From IMG/VR virus record IMGVR_UViG_3300017971_004765, positions 1 through 59,764 of that record: 59,764 bases of DNA. The stretch is one strand, 5' to 3'. The translations under genes and the position numbers were made by a program. The notes below the pieces were generated by a model that saw nothing but the letters and a program-made list of their open reading frames with translations, had not been told where the DNA came from and searched no databases. Positions 48,505 to 55,481 of the stretch are shown here, piece by piece (position 1 is the first letter of the stretch; every line of letters begins with the position of its first letter). Source of the DNA: a virus.

Positions 48505-49245
48505 CTAGAAAACCAACATCTCGAGGCAAACAGGATTCTGGTAACTCTTGTCAGCCTTGTAAGACTTTCTCCACCTGGATTCAGCAAGATATGATTCTAT
48601 ATCTAGATCATACGTTTTCTCGCTAACTATCTCATCAAAAAAGTCTCCCTCGTATACCCAGAACTCTGGGTGAACCAACAACATAACTCGCTGAGACGCC
48701 CAATTAAGCATCAAGTCAGCGTCAAAAGGATCCCACAACATACAGGAATCAGAAACGTATAGCATATTTTCGTCCCTGGCTATACGGTAAGCATTACCAT
48801 CCAAATCGTTTAGGGGATCATCGGTAATAGAAGGATTATGAGGAGATATAGACCAGACACCATCATCAATAATTTTATCTAGGATCTTTATCTGATCTTT
48901 TAGAAACCCTTCTCCAAGAGTGCCAACTGCAATTGGGTCATAGTGAACACCAACATCGTGACCATAATCACTAATAGATTGTATCAACTCTATGTTGCCG
49001 AACTCGAGCGGGTTATACCAGGGGGAAGAAAAAGACACCAAGTAAGAAGACCTGATACCGAGGCGCGACTCAACATAAGCCATATGTTCGGCGGCCTTCA
49101 AGCAAAAATCAATGTCGTGCCTGAGGACCAAGTATGGGCACTCTACCTCATCATACTCCCACATATTAGTTATATTATATTTGCACCCCAGGTGTTTTAA
49201 CAGGGCGCGATACGTGTCCATATCGAAATCGTCTAGTCTTGACAT
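48505..49245 (-). CDS. NodB-like polysaccharide deacetylase family protein
   Basis: The product has 246 residues. YLVLRHDIDFCLKAAEH carries the metal/base Asp pair, YGHDVGVHYDP the second motif with two His, and WSISPHNPSI a later conserved segment; these are marks of the NodB-type deacetylase fold. It may remove acetyl groups from host or viral glycans. It lies outside the main glycan cassette but would serve the same chemistry. Confidence 0.72.
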   Translation of the reverse strand: MSRLDDFDMDTYRALLKHLGCKYNITNMWEYDEVECPYLVLRHDIDFCLKAAEHMAYVESRLGIRSSYLVSFSSPWYNPLEFGNIELIQSISDYGHDVGVHYDPIAVGTLGEGFLKDQIKILDKIIDDGVWSISPHNPSITDDPLNDLDGNAYRIARDENMLYVSDSCMLWDPFDADLMLNWASQRVMLLVHPEFWVYEGDFFDEIVSEKTYDLDIESYLAESRWRKSYKADKSYQNPVCLEMLVF

Positions 49246-49421
49246 ACTTGCTCATCCACCGGGACAGTTATGGTAATCATACCGTACCCCTCTTTTATCT
49301 TGCCCCTCAGCCATATAGACATATCCTTGAACCCATTAATCCTGGCGTCTTCTTCAGCCACAACCACTGAGTTCCAGCCCCGCTTATGCTTATACTTTAT
49401 GGCGCGGCACAGGAACCTCAT
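49233..49421 (-). CDS. Hypothetical protein
   Basis: The product has 62 residues, basic in the first part (RAIKYKHKRGWN) and beta-rich at the end (GYGMITITVPVDEQ). No family is recognised. It overlaps both neighbours (13 and 4 nt), which supports it being translated. Confidence 0.5.
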   Translation of the reverse strand: MRFLCRAIKYKHKRGWNSVVVAEEDARINGFKDMSIWLRGKIKEGYGMITITVPVDEQVCQD

Positions 49422-49690
49422 ACGTAGTCCCTCTTCTCCAGGTCGCTGAAAGGCCCCTTGTTGCCGGTCGCCTGCTGGAACATAACGGTAGCCAGGGTAG
49501 CCAGCTTCTCCGGGGGATCCCCAGCGAACTGCGAAGTAACCATAACCTTACCATTAGAGTTCTGCATAAAAATAACGCGCCCAGGGGCAGCCCCCTGCTG
49601 CTGGATAATTTCCTTCTCCTTGACAATGTTGGGCTTCTCTTCTTTCTTTTCGTTATCCTCTTCCTTCTTTACATCTTTATCCGTTTTCAC
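49418..49690 (-). CDS. Hypothetical protein
   Basis: The product has 90 residues: a Lys/Glu-rich disordered N-terminus (residues 1-30) and a small ordered part (GRVIFMQNSNGKVMVTSQF, LATLATVMFQQATG). It overlaps both neighbours by 4 nt. No family recognised. Confidence 0.5.
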   Translation of the reverse strand: MKTDKDVKKEEDNEKKEEKPNIVKEKEIIQQQGAAPGRVIFMQNSNGKVMVTSQFAGDPPEKLATLATVMFQQATGNKGPFSDLEKRDYV

Positions 49691-50013
49691 TTACAAATAG
49701 CCTCCTTGAATAGATTGCCATCATTGTAAACAAGCCTCTGGTGCATCTTTTCCAGACCAAGATCCTCCATCTCGCCGCCGCAGCGCAGCAAAACTTTAAT
49801 GTCGCGCTCCACAGAATAAGAGTCTTCTAATTCATCAGGCAAATCAGAACCAATCTTGAGAGACTTTGTTAGCCTTGGTTGAGTCTCGTAAATACATAGC
49901 CACAAATCCTGCTCAGCTAGCTGATTCAGAATCTCATCCCATATAATGCGCTCCTCTACGGCAGCAAGCTTCTTATACGTATCGCCAACAGTAGCAGACA
50001 AATCCTTCATCAC
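49687..50013 (-). CDS. Hypothetical helical protein
   Basis: The product has 108 residues, mainly helical and acidic (SDLPDELEDSYSVERDIKVL, GGEMEDLGLEKMHQRLVYND). It begins 4 nt inside the end of the CysD-like gene. Close coupling suggests it could be a partner of that enzyme, but no motif supports this. Confidence 0.45.
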   Translation of the reverse strand: MMKDLSATVGDTYKKLAAVEERIIWDEILNQLAEQDLWLCIYETQPRLTKSLKIGSDLPDELEDSYSVERDIKVLLRCGGEMEDLGLEKMHQRLVYNDGNLFKEAICK

Positions 50014-50861
50014 ATATACCCCAGGTGTCTCAACTTCTGCATCGCATTCTCCGACTCCTTATCCTGCGCCCGCCCCGAGCGCTCCTCAACCCTGCTTGAC
50101 TTCAACTCCTCGATGATATCGTCGATGGTGGCGGCCTCGCTCGCCACAGGAGACGTACAAGGATAACATCCCAGGGAGCGATAGCGGCGCCCCATGTCAG
50201 AGAAATATAGCGGGCACACGGGCAGCCCCCTGTCGCGGGTGTACTCCCATATCTCAAGCTCGGACCAGTGCAGCAGCGGGTGGACGCGAACGTGGTCCAT
50301 GCCCGGTCCAAAGTCGGACTCGAATAGGGACCATCCCTCAAGCTCCATATCAGTGTTAAGCACAATCCCCTTGGACTCTACTGCCTCGGGGTTATGCTTA
50401 TACGGAACCCAGAAGCCCTCCCTGGTGCGCGGCGACATTATATGCTCCTTGCCCCTGACACCGTGCTCGTCCCTGCGGATGCCAACGACCAGGGCGTCAT
50501 AGTGCTCCAGCGCCAACAATTGTTTCAGCGCCTCCGTCTTGAGGGCGGTACAGCACTCGAAGCGCCCATAGTCGGGGCACATATCGTTAGCCATAGCTTC
50601 CAGGTTGCGCGCCACCTTCAAATTCAGCCCCCACTTAAGGGTCAGGGCCTCGCGGAAGGCATACATCTCTGGGAACTTGTAGCCAGTGTTAATATGGATA
50701 ACATCGAAAGGAATCTGACCAAAGAAAGCCTCGCGGCACAGGGACAGCATTGCCACCGAGTCCTTGCCGAATGACGCCAGCAAGCCCACCTTCTTGAACT
50801 GGGAGTAGGTCTCGCGCAGAATGTATACGCTCTTGTCAACGAGGGGTTCGATGTCCATCAT
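50010..50861 (-). CDS. CysD/PAPS-reductase-family PP-loop ATPase
   Basis: The product has 283 residues. The PP-loop is ASFGKDSVAML (29-39). The C-terminal signature YRSLGCYPCTSPVASEAAT (227-245) and EERSGRAQDKES (259-270) is that of sulfate adenylyltransferase subunit 2 (CysD) rather than CysH, with GCYPLTG of classic CysD changed to GCYPCTS. No CysN GTPase gene is in the window. Either it uses host CysN, or it does another adenylation or sulfur transfer such as tRNA or DNA thiolation, or sulfation of glycans. Confidence 0.82.
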   Translation of the reverse strand: MMDIEPLVDKSVYILRETYSQFKKVGLLASFGKDSVAMLSLCREAFFGQIPFDVIHINTGYKFPEMYAFREALTLKWGLNLKVARNLEAMANDMCPDYGRFECCTALKTEALKQLLALEHYDALVVGIRRDEHGVRGKEHIMSPRTREGFWVPYKHNPEAVESKGIVLNTDMELEGWSLFESDFGPGMDHVRVHPLLHWSELEIWEYTRDRGLPVCPLYFSDMGRRYRSLGCYPCTSPVASEAATIDDIIEELKSSRVEERSGRAQDKESENAMQKLRHLGYM

Positions 50862-50864
50862 AAA

Positions 50865-51020
50865 TCAACCAAACAACGAAAAGTATAAGCCCAATAATGC
50901 GCTGCCAAAACACAAACCGAAACCCGTAGTTACCAAACCATCCATATCAAATGAGGTTCCAAGAATCATTAGCGCCAAGCCAAGAATTGGTACAAACAGG
51001 TATACGCTATCGTCGGTCAT
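50865..51020 (-). CDS. Small two-span membrane protein
   Basis: The product has 51 residues with two hydrophobic segments (LFVPILGLALMILG and GFGLCFGSALLGLYFSLF). Its ATG overlaps the stop of the previous ORF as ATGA and its stop is 3 nt before the CysD-like start, so it is part of the operon. Role unknown. Confidence 0.6.
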   Translation of the reverse strand: MTDDSVYLFVPILGLALMILGTSFDMDGLVTTGFGLCFGSALLGLYFSLFG

Positions 51021-51130
51021 CTAAATCCCCTGCTAGCTTTTATTCCAAGCCAGAACAACAAAACATAATTTATGACCAGCCACTGCCCCATCAACATAGT
51101 TAGTAATAAGTTTTGTGTATCACTCAACAT
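51017..51130 (-). CDS. Small one-span membrane protein
   Basis: The product has 37 residues. It starts 2 nt after the RNA ligase stop. After a short soluble start (MLSDTQNLLL) comes one hydrophobic segment (WLVINYVLLFWLGI) and a basic end (KASRGFR), giving a likely cytoplasmic C-terminus. Role unknown. Confidence 0.55.
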   Translation of the reverse strand: MLSDTQNLLLTMLMGQWLVINYVLLFWLGIKASRGFR

Positions 51131-51131
51131 A

Positions 51132-51842
51132 TTAACCAAAATCCTTCGTCTTCAACTTGATTACCAGCGGCTTGCCGTTGCGCCGCAGCAGCAGCGGCTC
51201 CGTGCGCGCCACGATACCCTCAGCCATGCGCTCACCGTCGCCCTCCTCCATAGAGACGAATGACGGGAAACCCTGGCGCACAAGCTCCACGATGCCGCCC
51301 AAGCCCGTCTTGTAGCCCCACACGGGGACCGCCTTTATATCTAGCTGGGCAGCAATATCCTCCACGGAACTCCTCTCGAGCCACCAGTTGCCCACCAGAA
51401 CGTCGAACAGCCGGAAACTGGGGACCGAGGAATACGCGCCGCCCCCATTGATCTTCGGACCATAGCTCTCACCGAATAGGACAACTGGACCATCCATATC
51501 AGGGAACGCGGCTGCAAGCTTATCAACCGTGAACACCTTATCGAACAGATCGACCAAACCGAGCCTCTCAAACATACTGGGGTCAGTCTTGTCGGTCCTG
51601 CCCCCATAAAATACTGTGGGACCGATTACCTCAGTGGCGCAGCCACCCTCCATACAGTTGGGCTCAAAAATAATTCTAGTGTTCGTGCCATCAATCTTCT
51701 CGGTGACCGTCCACCTGCGAATCAGGGCGGCTTCCTTGAGGCGCAAGTGGTCCTCGTCAGGGATAACTTTGAAGTCATCACCCCTGTTGTATAGGGTGTC
51801 TATTTTAGGATACTTTGGGTACACGGGCGGAGCCATATTCAT
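51132..51842 (-). CDS. RNA ligase (Rnl2-like nucleotidyltransferase)
   Basis: The product has 236 residues. Motif I is TEKIDGTN with the AMP-accepting K49; motif III FGESYG (123-128); motif IV EGIVAR (208-213); motif V VIKLKTKDF (227-235). This is the core of ATP-dependent RNA ligases; no C-terminal extra domain is present. In T4 such enzymes repair tRNA cut by host defence. That role is plausible here, though a DNA ligase-like task cannot be excluded. Confidence 0.85.
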   Translation of the reverse strand: MNMAPPVYPKYPKIDTLYNRGDDFKVIPDEDHLRLKEAALIRRWTVTEKIDGTNTRIIFEPNCMEGGCATEVIGPTVFYGGRTDKTDPSMFERLGLVDLFDKVFTVDKLAAAFPDMDGPVVLFGESYGPKINGGGAYSSVPSFRLFDVLVGNWWLERSSVEDIAAQLDIKAVPVWGYKTGLGGIVELVRQGFPSFVSMEEGDGERMAEGIVARTEPLLLRRNGKPLVIKLKTKDFG

Positions 51843-51854
51843 AGAATAAACCCC

Positions 51855-52040
51855 CTAACCAAAAAATCGGTATCCACAACTCCTACAAAACTTGTCGCCA
51901 ATGTGGACAGCGCCCTTGCCACACAGGTAACATTTAACTTTGGCGTCCCTCAAGTGAGAGCCGCACGCATAACAATACTTATCCCTAGTAGGACGCATCT
52001 CCTCGCAACACGTACAATACTTAGAAAACATATCCTTCAT
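51855..52040 (-). CDS. Double zinc-ribbon protein
   Basis: The product has 61 residues from the ATG at 52040, preceded by AGGAGAT. Four Cys pairs, CTCCEEM, CYACGSH, CYLCGKG and CRSCGYR, build two ribbons in tandem, as in 'double zinc ribbon' proteins. Role unknown; nucleic-acid or protein contacts are likely. Confidence 0.65.
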   Translation of the reverse strand: MKDMFSKYCTCCEEMRPTRDKYCYACGSHLRDAKVKCYLCGKGAVHIGDKFCRSCGYRFFG

Positions 52041-52059
52041 ACCAATCTCCTGGAACATA

Positions 52060-52245
52060 TCAAGACCTCAAAACCATAATTAGCCCCGCGCCAAAACCAA
52101 CAAAAATCATAGATGCGAATGGGACCACGGCAAACAGGGGGGCGCCAGCGTTAACCATAGAAACAGAAATGGCAGCAACAATAAAAAGAAGCACTCCAGC
52201 TATACAGGAAACCATAATGCGCATAAGCAAAAGATCAATGTCCAT
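52060..52245 (-). CDS. Small two-span membrane protein
   Basis: The product has 61 residues from the ATG at 52245 (2 nt after the preceding stop). Two hydrophobic spans are visible (MVSCIAGVLLFIVAAISVSM and LFAVVPFASMIFVGFGAGLI). It is one of five small membrane proteins in this operon. Confidence 0.6.
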   Translation of the reverse strand: MDIDLLLMRIMVSCIAGVLLFIVAAISVSMVNAGAPLFAVVPFASMIFVGFGAGLIMVLRS

Positions 52246-52246
52246 A

Positions 52247-52531
52247 TTACTCGCCGCCCTCAATTATACTATCAAGAGCCTTCTTAATAGTCCACCCATC
52301 AACATCGAAGCCCACACTCAGCGACACCATAGACTCATCCGAAAAGTATATCTCCTCGAGCCCCTTCCGAACATCTATCTGCTTAGCCAGCAACCCAACA
52401 TATTTGTCAACGTCGCCAGGGGCATAGCGAGCCGCCCTCTCTATGGCTTCCCCCAGGTGCTGCTCCAGCCCCAGGGAGTGCTTGATGGCGCAACGCATAC
52501 AATGCGGGAACCACGGCTCCTGGGGCATCAC
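52247..52531 (-). CDS. Hypothetical protein with N-terminal Cys pair
   Basis: The product has 94 residues. HCMRCAIKHSLGLEQHLGEA has a CxxC with nearby His, followed by helices (KYVGLLAKQIDVRKGLEEIY) and an acidic end. It resembles no family I know. It shares one base with the upstream gene. Confidence 0.55.
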   Translation of the reverse strand: MMPQEPWFPHCMRCAIKHSLGLEQHLGEAIERAARYAPGDVDKYVGLLAKQIDVRKGLEEIYFSDESMVSLSVGFDVDGWTIKKALDSIIEGGE

Positions 52532-52716
52532 TAATCATCCTCCTCCAATTCGTCCAGGAAAAAGGAGACGGCGTAAGTAAGAAGCACAAAACATATACCA
52601 ATCGCAAAAAATGTGGCGTATTCAGGATGCGCCCTAAGAAGCTCCACAATGCCCATAGTGCCCAAAATCAAAGCGGCAGAAATAAAGCCGCCAATGGCTA
52701 GGTTACGCAGCATCAT
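52531..52716 (-). CDS. Small two-span membrane protein, paralogue A
   Basis: The product has 61 residues. The pattern LLRAHPEYATFFAIGICFVL ending in an acidic FLDELEEDD parallels FLKNHPDFIPWFVIGIFIFV and ILEEMFFNDAA of the next gene upstream, so the two are paralogues. Both spans are about 20 residues long. Role unknown. Confidence 0.6.
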   Translation of the reverse strand: MMLRNLAIGGFISAALILGTMGIVELLRAHPEYATFFAIGICFVLLTYAVSFFLDELEEDD

Positions 52717-52894
52717 TGAAAAACATCTCTTCCAGAATTACACCAAAAAATAGAGTCAACACAAATATAAAGATACCAATAACAAACCAGGGAATAAAAT
52801 CAGGATGGTTCTTAAGAAATACAATCAAGGAAACAAAACCAGTCACCAAGGCCACAGCTAGAATTAAACCAGCAACGTAGTGGATCGCGCCCAC
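52703..52894 (-). CDS. Small two-span membrane protein, paralogue B
   Basis: The product has 63 residues from GTG at 52894, preceded by GGAGGGC; longer frames run into the upstream gene. Two spans (AGLILAVALVTGFVSLIVFL, WFVIGIFIFVLTLFFGVIL) flank an HPDF turn. It is a paralogue of the 52531-52716 protein; they may form a hetero-oligomer. Confidence 0.62.
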   Translation of the reverse strand: MGAIHYVAGLILAVALVTGFVSLIVFLKNHPDFIPWFVIGIFIFVLTLFFGVILEEMFFNDAA

Positions 52895-52895
52895 T

Positions 52896-53120
52896 TCAGG
52901 CGCCCTCCATAGCGGAGAGGGCGGCGCGCGCCCTGTCGAGCCCCACCTTGTAGCCGTCGCGCACATTCTCCCAGTATTCCAGGGCGGGAGAATTACCGGG
53001 CTCCACCTGGGATAGGCGCCCCAGGGAACGGTTATAATCTTCTACCCTATTAGCCACATCGCTCCTAATCAGCTTTACAATATACTCGTATTGCCCATCA
53101 GAAAGCTCAACAGAAACCAT
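52896..53120 (-). CDS. Hypothetical helical protein
   Basis: The product has 74 residues from the ATG at 53120, about 30 nt downstream of the TATA block at 53151-53168. It is a helical hairpin by pattern (DGQYEYIVKLIRSDVANRVE, DGYKVGLDRARAALSAMEG). It is the first gene of the operon that runs to the CysD-like gene and beyond. Confidence 0.55.
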   Translation of the reverse strand: MVSVELSDGQYEYIVKLIRSDVANRVEDYNRSLGRLSQVEPGNSPALEYWENVRDGYKVGLDRARAALSAMEGA

Positions 53121-53137
53121 ACAAAAACACCACAATA

Positions 53138-53503
53138 CTATACGCGCCCAGAGTATATAAATGTTTCGTTTTGCGCATCCTCTAACCCGTGCTTATAGCC
53201 GTGTATGAAAGCCCGAATATAGTGGAACCTAATAGCCTCTATCATCTCGTCGCCCACATCGTGGACCCCCAGCAAGTCGGAAATATATGACCAGTGCTCC
53301 TCTGCCAGGGGCTCAGCTCTACTTGTTAAATTGGGCATAGGCAACAAGTCCCGATAATCTAGCTCTACTCCCCCCCTTATAGGGCAACAATGTAATGCGC
53401 CGCCGTAAACCTCCTGGCGGCAGAAGGGGCATAATCCTATAGGTTCCTGACTCATACATACATCACCAAATGGCTCCGCAAGTTCAGGTTCGTTTTCGCT
53501 CAT
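53138..53503 (-). CDS. Zinc-binding hypothetical protein
   Basis: The product has 121 residues. CPFCRQEVYGGALHCC is a zinc knuckle, followed by a helical part (ISDLLGVHDVGDEMIEAIRF). The last residues (NETFIYSG) are encoded by the promoter box of the next operon, so promoter and coding sequence overlap. It belongs to a row of four zinc-site proteins behind the promoter at 54134. Confidence 0.55.
   Translation of the reverse strand: MSENEPELAEPFGDVCMSQEPIGLCPFCRQEVYGGALHCCPIRGGVELDYRDLLPMPNLTSRAEPLAEEHWSYISDLLGVHDVGDEMIEAIRFHYIRAFIHGYKHGLEDAQNETFIYSGRV
53151..53168 (-). promoter_or_regulatory. BRE/TATA promoter of the 47-53 kb operon
   Basis: Exact consensus box (minus strand CGAAACATTTATATACTC). 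It lies inside the end of the 53138-53503 gene and about 27 nt before the predicted start near 53125. Confidence 0.85.
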
Positions 53504-53698
53504 TCAGCCAGCCTCCTTAAAGGCATCGCACTCTGCAATGAACATTGAATCCATATCCTCGTTCAGAAGGGTGCACCAAAGATCCCATTCTTCTCTATGA
53601 GCCAGCCACTTGGCATCCATGTGCTTACACTTCTCACACTTCCAATCAAAGACGCAGACCGCCTCCTCCATACAAGTTTCATCGTATCCAAAAATCAC
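53504..53698 (-). CDS. Small Cys-rich protein
   Basis: The product has 64 residues. CVFDWKCEKCKHMD and further single Cys residues suggest a zinc site; the rest is acidic and Trp-rich. It abuts both neighbours without gaps. No family recognised. Confidence 0.5.
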   Translation of the reverse strand: MIFGYDETCMEEAVCVFDWKCEKCKHMDAKWLAHREEWDLWCTLLNEDMDSMFIAECDAFKEAG

Positions 53699-53923
53699 TC
53701 AGCCCGCCTCCTCCTTCCCCTTCTCATCGCAAGCCCAACATAAATTAAGGTCGCCGCGCTGCACGGTCATGTCGCCAGGGAAGAACGCAAAACAGCCATC
53801 GCACCAGATCATAAGGCAATTATCATCCATATTAAGGCGCTCGATAAGATCCTGCGTGAGCCTCTCCAAGGCCCGCAACCTAAATTCTACTTCAGACTCC
53901 TTCAATAAGCCGCCTCCCATCAA
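53699..53923 (-). CDS. Small zinc-binding protein with N-terminal helix
   Basis: The product has 74 residues: a helix (VEFRLRALERLTQDLIERL) and a Cys module (WCDGCFAFF ... LCWACDEKG) with two CxxC pairs, typical of a small zinc ribbon. It abuts both neighbours. Confidence 0.55.
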   Translation of the reverse strand: MMGGGLLKESEVEFRLRALERLTQDLIERLNMDDNCLMIWCDGCFAFFPGDMTVQRGDLNLCWACDEKGKEEAG

Positions 53924-54115
53924 TCACTCAGGGCGCCCCCTCTCTTCTGGCGAGTCTATAGTCATAGTGTAGCCGCAGTGCACGGGCCACCCATGCAATA
54001 TGCATTCCTTAGGGTCAACCCTCTCGCGATGCCCGCACTTGGTACACCAGACAATACCGCGCCGAAGCCTAGGGGTATTACGTATCCATTCATCTGCAAT
54101 CATACATGCACACAT
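53924..54115 (-). CDS. Small zinc-binding protein
   Basis: The product has 63 residues. CTKCGHRERVD and CILHGWPVHC supply metal ligands. Its ATG at 54115 lies about 25 nt after the TATA block at 54134-54152, so it is probably leaderless and is the first of a four-gene operon of zinc-site proteins. Confidence 0.55.
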   Translation of the reverse strand: MCACMIADEWIRNTPRLRRGIVWCTKCGHRERVDPKECILHGWPVHCGYTMTIDSPEERGRPE

Positions 54116-54133
54116 AGGAACAATACGCGCCCA

Positions 54134-54152
54134 TAGTATATAAATGTTTCGG
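54134..54152 (-). promoter_or_regulatory. BRE/TATA promoter
   Basis: Minus strand CCGAAACATTTATATACTA, consensus with one change at the end; 22-30 nt before the ATG at 54115. Confidence 0.8.
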
Positions 54153-54259
54153 TAGCCAGGGGGCTGGTGACAGGTGACTGGGGAAACTGAAAGTTATGTG
54201 CGCTGATGGGGCCACCCCTCCTCCTCAATGGGTATAGGTTCCTTTGGACTGGAGCCTTT

Positions 54260-54357
54260 GTCGAAGGCTGAAGGCTGAAGGTCGAAGGCTGAAGGCTGAA
54301 GGCTGAAGGCTGAAGGTCGAAGGCTGAAGGCTGAAGGCTGAAGGTCGAAAGCTGAAG
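54260..54357. repeat. Fourteen 7-bp iteron-like repeats
   Basis: The plus strand is an unbroken run of 14 units of GCTGAAG, with GTCGAAG/GTCGAAA at units 1, 4, 9 and 13. The stretch lies in a gap of about 310 bp without a convincing gene; the ORF through it only mirrors the repeat. Tandem 7-mers of this type can be initiator-binding iterons, or a slippage-prone filler. Confidence 0.8.
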
Positions 54358-54374
54358 ATGAAGAAAGAGAAAGA

Positions 54375-54402
54375 GGGGACCGGTTCCCCATTACCGGTCC
54401 CC
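54375..54402 (-). terminator. Strong hairpin terminator
   Basis: GGGGACCGG and CCGGTCCCC form a perfect 9-bp stem around a 10-nt loop, 27 nt after the stop at 54429, followed on the minus strand by a pyrimidine tract (TCTTTCTCTTTCTTC). Confidence 0.65.
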
Positions 54403-54428
54403 TGATAGATGCCTAATAGATGCCAGTC

Positions 54429-54602
54429 TTACGCATAAGGTCTAAGCTCAGCCTTGATAGCTTGGTATGGCTTCCTGTGGGGAGCATATGTGTGAAAGAC
54501 TTCTTGGTCTACGGGGCACACATATACGTTCGGACCGGTCCGCATAAGTTCGTTCCCGTGCGTTGGGCAATACGCTATTCCCCAATTGAATGTTGGCCTC
54601 AC
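54429..54602 (-). CDS. Small Cys/His protein
   Basis: The product has 57 residues from GTG at 54602, preceded by GAGGAGG; the longer 100-residue frame overlaps the upstream gene by 116 nt. YCPTHGNELMRTG and VYVCPVDQEVFHTY suggest a metal site. Role unknown. Confidence 0.55.
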   Translation of the reverse strand: MRPTFNWGIAYCPTHGNELMRTGPNVYVCPVDQEVFHTYAPHRKPYQAIKAELRPYA

Positions 54603-54615
54603 TTGCGATTCCTCC

Positions 54616-54915
54616 TCAGATTTCCCAAGGGTTTTCCGATAGAACGTCTCTTGCGAATTCCAGACTACATTCTTCGCAAAAACGTGCTTCCTCTTTTCCG
54701 CATTCGCAAAGAGACTTTCGGTGTTCGTCAATTGCTTGGGCTCTTATCTTGCCAGCTAGCATCAGCAGACCTTTCCTCTTTTCCCACGAGGTAGAATCTT
54801 CGAAGATTCTATCCCACACTTTCCATGCTTCGGGATTTTCAGGCTCTCTTGACCAATCCCAAAACGCCTTAGCGAATTCCTCTGCGCTTTCCCAATTGCT
54901 CCGTTTTGTGTTCAT
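54616..54915 (-). CDS. Hypothetical protein with C-terminal Cys cluster
   Basis: The product has 99 residues from the ATG at 54915, preceded by CAGGAAA and about 45 nt after the TATA element at 54961-54978. An N-terminal helical part (ESAEEFAKAFWDWSREPENP) is followed by CECGKEEARFCEECSLEF, a zinc site. Role unknown. Confidence 0.55.
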   Translation of the reverse strand: MNTKRSNWESAEEFAKAFWDWSREPENPEAWKVWDRIFEDSTSWEKRKGLLMLAGKIRAQAIDEHRKSLCECGKEEARFCEECSLEFARDVLSENPWEI

Positions 54916-54960
54916 TTTCGTTTCCTGTCCCAAAAGGGGCGTTTTGTAGTACATAGCTAT

Positions 54961-54978
54961 GCCTTATAAAGATTTCCT
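54961..54978 (-). promoter_or_regulatory. BRE/TATA promoter
   Basis: Minus strand GGAAATCTTTATAAGGC, a variant box. Predicted start near 54940 gives a 25-nt leader to the ATG at 54915. Confidence 0.55.
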
Positions 54979-55010
54979 AAAATCAGACCAAATTCAATCA
55001 GAATATCACA

Positions 55011-55086
55011 ACCTTAACGTTAAGGTATCGATAGGTTTTGATTAGATGATACTGACTGGTATTCAGTCACTGACTGAGAGTCAGTC
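55011..55086. promoter_or_regulatory. Palindrome-rich control region
   Basis: ACCTTAACGTTAAGGT (55011-55026) is a perfect 16-bp palindrome, directly followed by TATCGATA and then by an ACTGACT/AGTCAGT inverted repeat near 55069-55085. With the neighbouring terminator and tandem repeats it fills about 260 bp without a gene. It could be an operator cluster or part of a replication origin. Confidence 0.55.
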
Positions 55087-55109
55087 AAAAAAAACCGACC
55101 AGTCGGTTT
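55087..55109 (-). terminator. Intrinsic terminator
   Basis: AAACCGAC and GTCGGTTT form a perfect 8-bp stem with a 2-nt loop, followed on the minus strand by a run of T (55087-55091). Confidence 0.6.
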
Positions 55110-55146
55110 AGGCCCCCCAAAAAACGGCTATAAAAAAGCAGAGATT

Positions 55147-55233
55147 CCATCCATCCATCCATCCATCCATCCATCTATGCCATCTATACCCTGCCATCTA
55201 TACCGTGCCATCTATACCCTGCCATCTATACAG
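55147..55233. repeat. CCAT tetranucleotide run and four 14-bp repeats
   Basis: Seven CCAT units (55147-55174) are followed by CCATCTATACCCTG at 55180, 55194 (one base different), 55208 and a partial copy at 55222. No gene lies here. The 14-bp units may bind a protein. Confidence 0.8.
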
Positions 55234-55264
55234 AAAAAAGAAAAATGGGCGCCTCTCAGCGCCC
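55233..55264 (-). terminator. Intrinsic terminator
   Basis: GGGCGC and GCGCCC form the stem, partly inside the last codons of the 55256-55411 ORF, and a long T-rich tract follows on the minus strand. Confidence 0.65.
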
Positions 55265-55411
55265 GCCGTAGAAAAGCCTTCTCTCCAGGCATGCCCTGCA
55301 CATACACCCAGGCGAGTGAGTGCTATCTGCCCAAGCCCTCGAAGGCTTAGCGGTCTGCGCTGGTTTCTTGCTCTTCTTGCTCTTCTCGATGGTTTCTCTC
55401 ACACGAGTCAC
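55256..55411 (-). CDS. Small basic Cys protein, leaderless
   Basis: The product has 51 residues from GTG at 55411 (a second GTG precedes it). KSKKSKKPAQTAKPSRAW is basic, then GCMCRACLERR is a possible metal site. It starts about 25 nt after a consensus TATA block and ends in a terminator hairpin, so it forms a minimal single-gene unit. Confidence 0.55.
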   Translation of the reverse strand: MTRVRETIEKSKKSKKPAQTAKPSRAWADSTHSPGCMCRACLERRLFYGGR

Positions 55412-55430
55412 CACTAACCCATTAGCGCCC

Positions 55431-55449
55431 GAGTATATAAATGTTTCGG
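55431..55449 (-). promoter_or_regulatory. BRE/TATA promoter
   Basis: Exact consensus box, 20-28 nt before the GTG at 55411. Confidence 0.85.
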
Positions 55450-55481
55450 TGGCGCTCGAGCCCCCGGCATTAGAAGAAGGT

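Noticed and set aside
54194-54391. A 65-codon minus-strand frame (SAFDLQPSAF repeats)
   Set aside because: It is only the translation of the 7-bp repeats; the DNA repeat is the real feature.
55147-55233. CRISPR array
   Set aside because: Repeats are only 4 and 14 bp with no spacers; none of the repeat sets in the window has spacer-like unique sequences of constant length.
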